58,215 nucleotides of DNA, taken from assembly GCA_025980465.1 (NCBI GenBank), contig JAICXJ010000016.1, positions 1 through 58,215 of the forward strand, in the 5' to 3' direction. This stretch comes from Frankiales bacterium (GTDB taxonomy: Bacteria; Actinomycetota; Actinomycetes; JAFAQI01). Below the pieces are notes generated by a model. The model worked only from the letters and a program-made list of their open reading frames with translations, had not been told where the DNA came from and did not search any database. Made by a program: the position numbers and the translations under genes. Shown here piece by piece: positions 8,122 to 16,231 of the stretch (positions are counted from its first letter, which is position 1; the number at the start of each line of letters is the position of its first letter).

Positions 8122-9324
8122 CTAGCCGCAGCCGATCACGCCGGCAGTTTCCAGCCCAGTGATCTCGGCTGCGCCGTACCCACCGAGCTCGCCCAGCACG
8201 GGGCGGGTGTGCTCGCCGAGCCGCGGACCCGTGCTGCGGACCTCACCCGGCGTCCGGCTGAATCGCGGCACCACGCCCGCCATGGGCACCTCCCAGCCCT
8301 GGTAGGAAGTCGCCCGCACCACCTGGCCGCGAGCGGCATAGTGCGGATCGCGGAGCATGTCAGCCGCCGTATAGATGCGGTCGGCGGGCACCCCCGCCTC
8401 CCGGAGCCGATCGAGCAGGTCGGCGGCGGACTGCGTCCTGGTCCACTCGGTGAGCAGCTCGTCGAGCTCGGCCATCCGCTCGCCCCGGGCGCCGTGGGTC
8501 GCGAATCTCGGGTCGGTCGCGAGCCCCGGTTGCCCCATCGCCGCCGCCAGCCGAACGAACACCGAGTCGGCGTTGGCGGCGATCAGGATCTCGGCGCCGT
8601 CGGCGGTCGGGTAGACGTTGGACGGCGCAACCCCGGCGAGAATGCTGCCGGAGCGTTCCCGCAGCACTCCGCCGAGTTCGTAATCGGCCATGGTGCTTTC
8701 CATCAGGGCGTTGACCGCCTCGTAGATGGCGACGTCGATTTCCTGACCGCGACCACTGACGCGGGCTTCGTTGAGCGCGGCAAGGACACCGATCACCGCG
8801 AACATTCCCGACACCGCGTCGCCCAGGCTGACGCCGTATCGGCTCGGTGGCCGGTCCGGGCTGCCGGTGGTGTAGCGAATGCCGCCGACGGCCTCGCCGA
8901 TGCTGCCGAATCCGGCATCGGCGGCGCGTGGTCCGGTCTGCCCGAACCCGGACACATGCGCCAGGATCAGCGCCGGGTTGACGGCTGACAGCGCGTCGTA
9001 CCCGAGTCCCCATTCGGCGAGCCGGCCAGGTCGGAAGTTCTCGAGGACGACGTCGGCGCGGGCAGCCAGGCGGCGCAGGACCTCCTGTCCAGCAGCGTCG
9101 CGCAAGTCAACGCACGCCGAGCGCTTGTTGCGACCGATCGCCGGCCACCACAGGCTCTCGCCGTCGCGCAGCACGCCCCACTCCCGCATCGGATCGCCTG
9201 CGCCGGGCGGCTCGATCTTGATGACGTCGGCGCCGTAGTCGCCGAGCAGTTGGCCGGCGAACGGCCCCGCAATCAGACTGCCGAGCTCGAGGACGGTAAT
9301 CCCAGCAAGTGGGCCGCTGCTCAC
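8122..9324 (-). CDS. CaiB/BaiF family (class III) CoA-transferase
   Basis: It transfers CoA between carboxylic acids. The 400-residue length is typical. The N-terminus PLAGITVLELGSLIAGPFAG and the block GADVIKIEPPGAGDPMREWG are family signatures, and the conserved catalytic Asp falls at residue 169 (VSLGDAVSG), where it sits in family III enzymes. The GTG start at 9324 has GAAGGCGGCGAG just before it. The downstream hydrolase gene lies 10 bases upstream on the same strand, so the two are probably cotranscribed. Substrate is unknown; related enzymes act on carnitine, bile acids, 2-methylacyl-CoA and formyl-CoA. Confidence 0.9.
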   Translation of the reverse strand: MSSGPLAGITVLELGSLIAGPFAGQLLGDYGADVIKIEPPGAGDPMREWGVLRDGESLWWPAIGRNKRSACVDLRDAAGQEVLRRLAARADVVLENFRPGRLAEWGLGYDALSAVNPALILAHVSGFGQTGPRAADAGFGSIGEAVGGIRYTTGSPDRPPSRYGVSLGDAVSGMFAVIGVLAALNEARVSGRGQEIDVAIYEAVNALMESTMADYELGGVLRERSGSILAGVAPSNVYPTADGAEILIAANADSVFVRLAAAMGQPGLATDPRFATHGARGERMAELDELLTEWTRTQSAADLLDRLREAGVPADRIYTAADMLRDPHYAARGQVVRATSYQGWEVPMAGVVPRFSRTPGEVRSTGPRLGEHTRPVLGELGGYGAAEITGLETAGVIGCG

Positions 9325-9334
9325 CTCGCCGCCT

Positions 9335-10453
9335 TCACCACTTGCTGCGAGCCCACTCCACCACCACGTCGGCTACCTCGTCCCGAGCCGTCTCGGGGGC
9401 CTGGAAGTAGTGGTCACCGCCAACCGTGTGGGCCATCTTCTCGGACGACCCGAGCGCGTCGTAGATCCGGGCGGCGTCACTCGGGAAGACCCCGGTGTCG
9501 GCATCGGCCCCGATCACCAGCGTCGGGACCGTGACCCGCGCCATGTGGGGTTCGCCCCGGCATTGCGAGGTCTCCAGGCTCCACATGTCGAGCCAGGTGC
9601 GTAGCGAGTTGGCGATCCCCAGGCCGAAGACCGAGCCGTTGGCCCGCCGCGGCTCGCCGCCGTAACAGGTGTTGGGAGGACGACCGCTCGGGTCGAGTGT
9701 CGGGTCCACCATCCTCGGGTCGGCCCAGGTCCGCGACAGCGGGAAGATCCGATCTGACAGCCCCGCGGCGTTGACCCGCTCCAACTCGGACTTGCACCAG
9801 TCGGTGATGCGTTGGTTGCGGGCGACCTGCGCAGCGCGATACCGCTCGACGAACTCCGGTGAGTACGGCGGGCCGTTGTCCGGATTCCACAGGTCGAGTT
9901 CCGGATCAGTCCGAGTCGGATCGAACTCGTCCACCACCGCCGCATCCATCCAGTTGGTCAGCACGTCAGGCCGGCCGGGATGCGCAGCGAGCGCGATGTA
10001 GCCGGCCGCCGGGATCAGTTCCTCGACCCCACGCGCGAGACGCAGACCGACGCCGGGCCGGACGTTGGGCTCGACCGCCTGCGACTGGTAGGCCGCCATC
10101 AGCGAACCGCCGCCGGAGTTGCCGAGCAGGATCACGGTGTCGACGCCGGCTTCCTCGACCAGCCACCGCACCCCGGTTCCGATGTCGACCAGCGCGTGGT
10201 CGAGCAGGAAGTGCGCTTCGGCGCCGCGGAACCTGGTGTTCCAACCCAGAAAGCCGAGTCCGCGCTCAGCGACGTAGGAGGCCAGGTAGTGCTCGGAGAA
10301 GTCGACGTTGTAGTGCGTCGCGATCAGCGCCGCGGTGGGCCGCTTCCCGGCGGGCGCGTAGTACAGGCCTTGGCACGGATAGAACCCAGCGCCGTTGCGA
10401 TGGGTTCCGGGCGAGGTCAGCCCTAGGAACTCACGTTGGTATCCCGCCGCCAT
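9335..10453 (-). CDS. Alpha/beta hydrolase
   Basis: Serine hydrolase of about 372 residues from the ATG at 10453. The nucleophile elbow is GNSGGG (Ser113, after VDTVILL). A likely acid is in LVIGADADTGVF and the His in TVGGDHYF near the C-terminus. The early segment AALIATHYNVDFSEHYLA holds the oxyanion region. I chose 10453 over the upstream GTG at 10489 because a TAGGTT -10-like element (10462-10467) ends eight bases before it, fitting a leaderless start. It precedes the CoA-transferase by 10 bases. An ester or thioester substrate is likely, but none can be named. Confidence 0.8.
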   Translation of the reverse strand: MAAGYQREFLGLTSPGTHRNGAGFYPCQGLYYAPAGKRPTAALIATHYNVDFSEHYLASYVAERGLGFLGWNTRFRGAEAHFLLDHALVDIGTGVRWLVEEAGVDTVILLGNSGGGSLMAAYQSQAVEPNVRPGVGLRLARGVEELIPAAGYIALAAHPGRPDVLTNWMDAAVVDEFDPTRTDPELDLWNPDNGPPYSPEFVERYRAAQVARNQRITDWCKSELERVNAAGLSDRIFPLSRTWADPRMVDPTLDPSGRPPNTCYGGEPRRANGSVFGLGIANSLRTWLDMWSLETSQCRGEPHMARVTVPTLVIGADADTGVFPSDAARIYDALGSSEKMAHTVGGDHYFQAPETARDEVADVVVEWARSKW

Positions 10454-10461
10454 GACCGCCG

Positions 10462-10467
10462 AACCTA
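10462..10467 (-). promoter_or_regulatory. Candidate -10 element TAGGTT
   Basis: Read on the minus strand, TAGGTT is followed by eight bases and the ATG at 10453. It fits the leaderless pattern seen elsewhere in the window and decides the hydrolase start. Confidence 0.35.
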
Positions 10468-10509
10468 TCCACCAGCGTGATCTCGACACAGGTCAGGTGT
10501 CCGTCCCCA

Positions 10510-10608
10510 AGCAATGTGACATTGCTCGGGCAATGTGACCACCAACTCCCGCATTGGGCACAGCAATGCCACATTGCTTGGCTCGATCACTAGCAATGCC
10601 ACATTGCT
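10510..10608. repeat. Cluster of palindromes of the AGCAATGTGACATTGCT family
   Basis: One exact copy of the 17-bp near-palindrome AGCAATGTGACATTGCT lies at 10510-10526, followed by a half-site GCAATGTGAC (10530-10539). Two variant copies, AGCAATGCCACATTGCT, lie at 10562-10578 and 10592-10608. Exact copies recur at 49737-49753 and 49820-49836. The region holds no gene. This is REP-like: short, palindromic, clustered and intergenic. Confidence 0.8.
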
Positions 10609-10683
10609 TCGCAACCGGGTCACATTGCTTCGCAACCGGGTCACATTGCTTCGCAACCGGGTCACATTGCTTCGCAACCGGGT
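10600..10683. repeat. Four perfect 21-bp tandem repeats
   Basis: A 21-bp unit beginning CACATTGCTTCG and ending CAACCGGGT is repeated head to tail at 10600-10620, 10621-10641, 10642-10662 and 10663-10683, with a degenerate trace after. Each unit carries the right arm (CACATTGCT) of the neighbouring palindrome, so the array probably grew from it. There are no unique spacers, so it is not CRISPR. Confidence 0.95.
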
Positions 10684-10719
10684 CACGCAACCCAGCCACG
10701 AGGCCGGACCGCGCCGCAG

Positions 10720-11226
10720 TCATTGCTGGGGTTGATCTCGCCCAGCAACAAGCTGCGGCAGTTCCTGGACGGCGTACCAGTTGAGCTCGTAGGCGCCCGC
10801 CTCGTCGAGGGCGAACATCGCATCGTCATCACCTGCCGCGGCCGCATCGAGGCTCGAGATTGCGGCAGCCACCACTGACTCCGCGCCCTCGTCATCCACC
10901 AGTGCGCTAGCCCACCGCTTCTTCGCCACCGCGACACTCAGCTTGACCGCAGCGGGCTCCTCGCCGGTCGGCGTGACGGCGCCGTCATCCACGTCCACGG
11001 CCAGTACGACGCGCCGCCGCGGCGCAGTCGGATCGGCAGCGAGGAGGGTCAGCGCCGCGGTCGCGGCAGCGAGACCGGCGACGTACTCCAGCTCGTCACT
11101 GTCGCCTTCCCGGTACCACTCGCGAAGCGCTCCCGTAACGGCGTACGCCGGGCCCATCGCCGCAGCCTCGCCGCTGGCGAGCCACGCCCCGAGCATCGGG
11201 ACGGTGGCGGGAAGGTAGACGCGCAG
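10720..11226 (-). CDS. DUF6912 family protein, probable CTG start
   Basis: Conserved actinobacterial protein of unknown function, about 168 residues. The body matches my memory of DUF6912: AYAVTGALREWY, SDELEYVAGLAAATAALTLLAADP, RRRVVLAVDV and a C-terminal LNWYAVQEL. The family starts RVYLPATVPML. That segment is encoded here in frame upstream of the only ATG (11196) and is preceded directly by CTG at 11226-11224; no ATG, GTG or TTG is available. I therefore place the start at the CTG, four bases after the patatin stop codon, and note 11196 as the conventional alternative. It follows the DGAT and patatin genes, likely in one operon. Confidence 0.7.
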   Translation of the reverse strand: MRVYLPATVPMLGAWLASGEAAAMGPAYAVTGALREWYREGDSDELEYVAGLAAATAALTLLAADPTAPRRRVVLAVDVDDGAVTPTGEEPAAVKLSVAVAKKRWASALVDDEGAESVVAAAISSLDAAAAGDDDAMFALDEAGAYELNWYAVQELPQLVAGRDQPQQ

Positions 11227-11230
11227 CGGC

Positions 11231-12214
11231 CTAGCCGGCTTCGGACAGCGGGGTGGCCGCCGCGTCAGCCAGAGCGGCCGCGGAGGTCCGCAGCGAGATG
11301 TCGAGGACCGCGCCGCGACGGCGGTGGTCCATCAGGTTGACCCCGATCGCCTCGAGGTCCTCGCGCCCGGGTCCGAGGACGGTGACCGGAGTGCCGCGTC
11401 GCCGTACCTTGCCGGCCTCGTGGAGCACCCGCTTGGTCATCGCACGACGGAACCGCCGCTCCATCCGGCCGACCACCGATGTCGGCTCGTCGTAGTCGAA
11501 CGACGCCATCGGGGTCAGCACGAAGACCTCATCGAGACCACGATCGGCGAGCAGGTCGATCGAGGTCGGCGACAGGGTTCCGCCGTCGACGTAGCGCCGG
11601 CCGTTGATCTCCACCGGCGCGAACCAGCCCGGGATCGAGCAGGAGGCCATCACCGCTTCGGACAGCCGCGCGTGCGGTGCATCGGACTGGCCGAAGGCCA
11701 CCCGCTTCCCGGTGGCGTAGTCCATCGCGATCATCCACGCGTCCGGCTTCGCGGGCCAGCCACCGTCGGTGTTGACTTCGTCGACCAGCTCGCCGACGGC
11801 GCGCAGGGTGCCCCGACCACGCGGCGCCAGCCCGGCGAGCGTGGCGAGCACAGGCACCCGCCGCGGATGGAGCACCGAGTTGCGCAGCAGTGCGGCGGAG
11901 CCGATCCGCAGTCGCGGCATCGGCGGCAGCGAACCGCCGCTCGCCGTGTCGGGGTCGAATCCGATCTGGGGGTCGCCCGGGGCGACGATGCCACGTTGGT
12001 GGTTGACCAGCGTTTCGACGCCGAGGCCGCAGGCGAGCATCGCCCCGACCACCGAGCCGGCCGACGTGCCGATGATCACCTCGGCGTCGCGGGGATCCCA
12101 GTCATAAGCGTCGGCCAGCGCCGAGAGCGCGCCGATCATCCAGGCGGCGCCGAGCACTCCCCCGGCACCCAGGACGAGGCCGCGGCGCGGGGCCGCCGGT
12201 GTCGGCTTGCTCAT
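11231..12214 (-). CDS. Patatin-like phospholipase
   Basis: Lipid acyl hydrolase with a Ser-Asp dyad. In the 327-residue protein the oxyanion loop is GAGGVLG (17-23), the nucleophile motif GTSAG has Ser51, and the catalytic Asp is Asp210 in DGGTLSPTS. These are all the residues expected of an active patatin. There is no signal peptide, so it acts in the cytoplasm or on the inner membrane face. Its start overlaps the end of the wax-ester synthase/DGAT gene by four bases (ATGA), so the two are translated together. This pairs storage-lipid synthesis with a lipid hydrolase. Confidence 0.92.
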   Translation of the reverse strand: MSKPTPAAPRRGLVLGAGGVLGAAWMIGALSALADAYDWDPRDAEVIIGTSAGSVVGAMLACGLGVETLVNHQRGIVAPGDPQIGFDPDTASGGSLPPMPRLRIGSAALLRNSVLHPRRVPVLATLAGLAPRGRGTLRAVGELVDEVNTDGGWPAKPDAWMIAMDYATGKRVAFGQSDAPHARLSEAVMASCSIPGWFAPVEINGRRYVDGGTLSPTSIDLLADRGLDEVFVLTPMASFDYDEPTSVVGRMERRFRRAMTKRVLHEAGKVRRRGTPVTVLGPGREDLEAIGVNLMDHRRRGAVLDISLRTSAAALADAAATPLSEAG

Positions 12215-13605
12215 CGGACCGACGCCAGCAGCTCGCCGAGGGACTCTTCGATACAGCCAGCGAGGACGTCGACATCCGGCATTGAATCTCGGTCAGCATT
12301 CATGCCGTAGTAGACGCCTCCGTTGTACGAGGTAAGGCCGATGGTCACGGCTTGCCCTTTAGCGAGCGGAACAACCGGGTAGCAGTCGATCATCTGGGCA
12401 CCGGCCGCGTAGAGCGGAAACTGCGGGCCCGGAACGTTCGTCACCACCACATTGAACAGCCGCCGGGTCAGGCCGGAGGCGAGCCGCGCCGCCGCTGAGT
12501 GGATGGTGGGAGGGGCAAACCCGGACAATCTGACCAGCGCGTCGGCGCCGACCGACTGGCCGGAGTCCTTGTGGCCTTTCATCGCGTAGCTGACCTGGTG
12601 CAGCCGGACCGCCGGGCTCGGCTCCCCGACTGGCAGGTCGACGAAGTACGAGGACACCCGGTTGCCGAGGTCCCCGGCCTGATCCTGAGTCCGCACCGAC
12701 ACCGGGACCATCGCCCGCACCGTCGTACTCGGCACGACCGCCTCGCCGCGGGTCAGCAGCCAGATCCGCAGTGCCCCGGCCACGGTGGCGAGCACGACAT
12801 CGTTGACCGTCCCGCCGTGGGTCTTGCGGATGCGCTTGTAATCATCGAGCGACGTCGCCGCCATCCCGAACCGGCGCTGCTCGCCGATCGTCGCGTTGAG
12901 CGGGGTTATCGGCGCCGAGCGGAGCGAGGTCCGCGCGACCGCCGCGATGCCGCCGAGCGTGCCGAGGGCCCGACCGGCAAGCTGGCGGGCATCGCCGGCG
13001 CTCGTCCGCACGGTGTCGATGACCGCCGTCGGCCGGCGCAGGGTGTCGGTGATCGCACCGGCTACCAGGCCGATCCCGGACGGCTCGGGTCGCGGTACCC
13101 AGCTGTCCTCGGGGTCCTCGCGCGGTGTGGGGCTCGGGTCGAGCAGCAAGGTGCCGATGTCGACCGCGCTGATTCCGTCGACCATCGCGTGATGAGTCTT
13201 TGTGATGATGGCGAACCGGCCGTCGGCCAGTCCTTCGACGAGGTAGATCTCCCACAGCGGCCGAGCCCGATCGAGCGGGCGGGCCTGTAGCCGACCGACC
13301 AGGGCCCGGAGCTGGTCGTCGGTGCCCGGCTTGGGCAGCGCGCTGCGCCGGACGTGGTAGGTGATGTCGAAGTCCTCGTCGTCGACCCAGACCGGGTTCG
13401 CGAGGTGACCGGGCACCCAACGCACCTTCTGCCGGTACCGCGGCACCTGCGCGATCCGGCGCGAGACCAGCGCGCACAGCGCCTCGTAGTCGACCGGCTC
13501 GTCGTCCGGCGGCGCGAACCGGGCGACGCTTCCGACGTGCATCGCCGTCGTCGGCGTCTCCATATATAGGAAGGAGACGTCGAGTGCGGACAACCGTTCA
13601 GACAT
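12211..13605 (-). CDS. Wax ester synthase/diacylglycerol acyltransferase (WS/DGAT)
   Basis: It esterifies acyl-CoA with diacylglycerol or fatty alcohol to make storage triacylglycerol or wax esters. The 464 residues match the family length. The catalytic motif is complete: HHAMVDG, with His138, His139 and Asp143. Flanking signatures are also present (LYMETPTTAMHVGSVARF at the N-terminus, PLWEIYLVEGL, NVVVTNVPGPQFPLY in the C-terminal half). The ATG at 13605 lacks an obvious ribosome-binding site. It is first of a probable three-gene unit with patatin and DUF6912. In mycobacteria and rhodococci many paralogues exist; which substrate this one prefers cannot be told. Confidence 0.93.
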   Translation of the reverse strand: MSERLSALDVSFLYMETPTTAMHVGSVARFAPPDDEPVDYEALCALVSRRIAQVPRYRQKVRWVPGHLANPVWVDDEDFDITYHVRRSALPKPGTDDQLRALVGRLQARPLDRARPLWEIYLVEGLADGRFAIITKTHHAMVDGISAVDIGTLLLDPSPTPREDPEDSWVPRPEPSGIGLVAGAITDTLRRPTAVIDTVRTSAGDARQLAGRALGTLGGIAAVARTSLRSAPITPLNATIGEQRRFGMAATSLDDYKRIRKTHGGTVNDVVLATVAGALRIWLLTRGEAVVPSTTVRAMVPVSVRTQDQAGDLGNRVSSYFVDLPVGEPSPAVRLHQVSYAMKGHKDSGQSVGADALVRLSGFAPPTIHSAAARLASGLTRRLFNVVVTNVPGPQFPLYAAGAQMIDCYPVVPLAKGQAVTIGLTSYNGGVYYGMNADRDSMPDVDVLAGCIEESLGELLASVR

Positions 13606-13647
13606 TTGTCCCAGTCTTGCATCCGGCCGACCGCGGCGCGTGCCAGG

Positions 13648-14307
13648 TCAGGCCGTCAGTGCGATCCCGAACAGCTTCTCGAGCTCGGCCAACGTCTCGG
13701 CGTCGCTGGTGTGATGCACGCCAACCATCCCGAGCTCGGCAGCCGCCCGCACGTTCGGCCGCAGGTCGTCGACGAAGACGCATTCATCGCCGGCCAGTCC
13801 GAGCTGGTCGAGCGTGAGCTGGTAGATCTCGGCCTCCGGTTTGCGCATCCGCACCTCACCCGAGATCACCACGACGTCGAACAGGTCGGTCCAACCTTCG
13901 CGGGGGTAGTCCATGCCCCACGAGTTGGACAGCAACGCCGTCGCGAAACCGCCGGCCTTGATCACGCGTACGGCGTCGAGCAGCGGCGGCCGCTGGGCCG
14001 ACCCGCCGTAGCCGGCGAACATTCGCAGCAGCAGGCCGACCGGCTCGACGGGGCCGCCATCGACCGTCCGCAGTCGTTCGGCGAGCTGCCGTTCGAACTC
14101 CGGCGGGTCGATCTCGCCCCGCTCCAGAGCGTGGATCGGGCTGATCCGCTCGATGGTGGACTCGGTCAGGCCGAGCCAGTCGCGCATGGCGGCGCGGAAC
14201 ACATCGGGGTCGATCCGGTCGCTGCGGAACCAGTGCTCCATCGTGTCGCCGAGCGGTGCGGTGAGCACTCCGCCGTAGTCGACGATCAATGCCTTGATGT
14301 CCGCCAC
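13648..14307 (-). CDS. HAD-superfamily hydrolase
   Basis: Haloacid dehalogenase-like phosphatase of 219 residues. Motif I is VDYGGVLT (Asp10 nucleophile; Gly instead of the second Asp, as is common in the subfamily related to the N-terminal phosphatase of epoxide hydrolases). Motif II is LLSNSW, motif III the Lys in RKPEAEIYQ, and motif IV CVFVDDLRPN. A helical cap lies between residues 15 and 90. Small phosphorylated metabolites are usual substrates; none can be assigned. It is 42 bases upstream of the DGAT gene on the same strand. Confidence 0.85.
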   Translation of the reverse strand: MADIKALIVDYGGVLTAPLGDTMEHWFRSDRIDPDVFRAAMRDWLGLTESTIERISPIHALERGEIDPPEFERQLAERLRTVDGGPVEPVGLLLRMFAGYGGSAQRPPLLDAVRVIKAGGFATALLSNSWGMDYPREGWTDLFDVVVISGEVRMRKPEAEIYQLTLDQLGLAGDECVFVDDLRPNVRAAAELGMVGVHHTSDAETLAELEKLFGIALTA

Positions 14308-14328
14308 GCGAAGGAGCCTAGGAAGCGG

Positions 14329-14916
14329 CTATGACGCCCGGCACGTCGGGCTGGCGGTGGGAGTCGGCGACGGCGACGGTGAGGAGGCGGCGAGCGCCCG
14401 GTTCTCGGTCGCGCGCGCGGCTCGGGCCGGGGCCAGCGACGTGAACCGAAGGCCGAGCTCGAGCTCGAGCACAGCATTGCCGCTCACCGGCTGCATGAGG
14501 GGGGCCCCGACGATCTGTGCGCTGACCGTGCGGGCCGCCCGCTGCTGATCGGCGCTGAACCTGATCGCGGCGATGTCGTGGCCGACCTTCAGGGCGTTGC
14601 CGATCGAGACCACGTGGATGCCACGGCGGCGCAGCGCCGACCGGACCCGGGCCGCGAGACCGGTCTGCAACGACCCGTTGACGATGCGGACCCGAACCTG
14701 CCCGGGTGCCGCGAACAGCGCATTGCCCGCCGCAGGGGGGCAGCGCGGCAGGGGCGGTGCCGCGGCGCGAGGAGTTGAGGAACCGTCGTTGAAGTGCCGG
14801 TATCCGACGTACCCGGCACCCGCGAGAACGGCCAGGACAAGCAGTCCGGCGAGGGTGCGGCCGGGGCGATGTTGGCGGCGTCGGGGGGAAAGGTCACCAC
14901 GCCCGGGAATGGTCAC
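14329..14916 (-). CDS. LytR C-terminal-domain membrane protein
   Basis: The 195-residue protein has a basic cytoplasmic N-terminus (PRRRQHRPGR), one transmembrane helix at about 21-43 (LAGLLVLAVLAGAGYVGY), and an extracellular LytR_C domain at about 70-165 (VRVRIVNGSLQTGLAARVRSAL, then QIVGAPLM). It ends in a Ser/Pro/Thr-rich tail. The domain is often found next to LytR-CpsA-Psr ligases that attach polymers to peptidoglycan, but there is no LCP catalytic domain here, so a cell-envelope accessory or sensing role is inferred. The GTG start at 14916 lies six bases after a TACGAT -10-like box. Confidence 0.82.
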   Translation of the reverse strand: MTIPGRGDLSPRRRQHRPGRTLAGLLVLAVLAGAGYVGYRHFNDGSSTPRAAAPPLPRCPPAAGNALFAAPGQVRVRIVNGSLQTGLAARVRSALRRRGIHVVSIGNALKVGHDIAAIRFSADQQRAARTVSAQIVGAPLMQPVSGNAVLELELGLRFTSLAPARAARATENRALAASSPSPSPTPTASPTCRAS

Positions 14917-14922
14917 GGGTGA

Positions 14923-14928
14923 ATCGTA
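14923..14928 (-). promoter_or_regulatory. Candidate -10 element TACGAT
   Basis: On the minus strand, TACGAT is followed by six bases and the GTG of the LytR_C gene. It suggests a leaderless transcript. Confidence 0.35.
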
Positions 14929-14992
14929 GGAAGTCTGCTGGCTGGCCGCCCTTCATCACGCCGGAGCGGCTGCGACAAACTAGCCCTACACC

Positions 14993-15004
14993 CGTCGTAC
15001 GACG
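14993..15004. promoter_or_regulatory. Perfect 12-bp palindrome (operator candidate)
   Basis: CGTCGTACGACG sits immediately before the ribosome-binding site (GGAGG, 15007-15011) of the acyl-CoA dehydrogenase gene. A repressor bound here would block the transcript start. Acyl-CoA dehydrogenases are often controlled by TetR-type repressors, but no such regulator gene is adjacent. Confidence 0.35.
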
Positions 15005-15019
15005 TTGGAGGCACCAGCC

Positions 15020-16231
15020 GTGGACTTCGCGCTTTCGCCGACTGCTGAGGATTACTCGAAGCGGCTGAATGACTTCATGGACTCGCACATCTACCCGAAC
15101 GAGAAGACCTACCGCGAGCAGCGCGAGTCGCTCGCCGCCGAGGGGAAGCTGCACCAGGTGCCGCCGATCGTGGAGGAGCTGAAGGTCGAGGCTCGCGGCC
15201 GCGGACTGTGGAACCTGTTCCTCAAGGACCTGTCCGGGCTGAGCAACGTCGACTACGCCCACCTCGCTGAGATCTCCGGTCGCTCCAGCCACCTCGCGCC
15301 GGAGGCCATGAACTGCGCCGCTCCGGACACCGGGAACATGGAAGTCCTGCACATGTTCGGCACGGCCGAGCAGAGGGAGCGCTGGCTGCGCCCGCTGCTC
15401 GACGGGGAGATCCGTTCGGCGTTCGCGATGACCGAGCCGGCCGTCGCCTCCTCGGATGCGACGAACATCTCCACCGAGATCCGCCGCGACGGGGACGACT
15501 ACGTCATCAACGGCCGCAAGTGGTGGATCACCGGAGCAGCCGATCCGCGTTGCGCCGTGATGATCCTGATGGGCAAAACCGATCCGAACGCGAACGCCCA
15601 CGCGCAGCAGTCGATGGTTCTGGTCCCGATGGACACCCCGGGAGTGACCGTGATGCGGGCACTGCCGGTCTTCGGCTACCAGGACCAGCACGGCCATTGC
15701 GAGATCGACTTCGACAACGTCCGGGTGCCGACCTCGAACCTGATCGGCGAGGAGGGCGGTGGGTTCGCCATCGCGCAGGCCCGGCTCGGGCCGGGCCGGA
15801 TCCACCACTGCATGCGTGCCATCGGGATGGCGGAGCGGGCACTGGAATCGATGTGCCTGCGCGCGGTCTCCCGGACGGCGTTCGGCAAGACCCTCGCGCA
15901 GCAAGGCGTCGTACAGGCGCAAATCGCCGAGTCCCGGATGGCGATCGAGCAGGCCCGCCTGATGACGCTGAAGACGGCGTGGCTGATCGACACCGTCGGA
16001 GCCAAAGGCGCCCGCAGCGAGATCGCCGCGATCAAGGTCATCGCACCGCGCGTGGTGTGCGAGGTCGTCGACCGCGCGATCCAGGTGCACGGCGCCGGCG
16101 GAGTCTCCGACGACTTCGGCCTCGCCGAGATGTACGCCGGCGCGCGCACGCTGCGGATCGCCGACGGCCCGGACGACGTGCACATCCGCTCGGTCGCCCG
16201 GCAAGAGCTGGGCCGCTACCTGCAGTCCTGA
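15020..16231 (+). CDS. Acyl-CoA dehydrogenase
   Basis: FAD-dependent alpha,beta-desaturation of acyl-CoA, the first step of beta-oxidation, passing electrons to ETF. The 403-residue protein has an N-terminal helical domain, the FAD-contact motif [15 protein letters not shown] (about 135-150), the beta-barrel stretch [12 protein letters not shown], and the C-terminal helical bundle ending in [19 protein letters not shown]. It is closest in feel to the ACAD10/ACAD11-like branch, whose substrates include branched and hydroxylated acyl-CoAs; this is a weak guess. GTG 15020 was chosen because GGAGG lies eight bases upstream; the in-frame TTG at 15005 falls before that site. It abuts the convergent CpaE-like gene. 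Confidence 0.92.
   Translation: MDFALSPTAEDYSKRLNDFMDSHIYPNEKTYREQRESLAAEGKLHQVPPIVEELKVEARGRGLWNLFLKDLSGLSNVDYAHLAEISGRSSHLAPEAMNCAAPDTGNMEVLHMFGTAEQRERWLRPLLDGEIRSAFAMTEPAVASSDATNISTEIRRDGDDYVINGRKWWITGAADPRCAVMILMGKTDPNANAHAQQSMVLVPMDTPGVTVMRALPVFGYQDQHGHCEIDFDNVRVPTSNLIGEEGGGFAIAQARLGPGRIHHCMRAIGMAERALESMCLRAVSRTAFGKTLAQQGVVQAQIAESRMAIEQARLMTLKTAWLIDTVGAKGARSEIAAIKVIAPRVVCEVVDRAIQVHGAGGVSDDFGLAEMYAGARTLRIADGPDDVHIRSVARQELGRYLQS

Noticed and set aside
10600-10683. CRISPR array
   Set aside because: The 21-bp units abut with no spacers and there are no cas genes; it is a simple tandem repeat.
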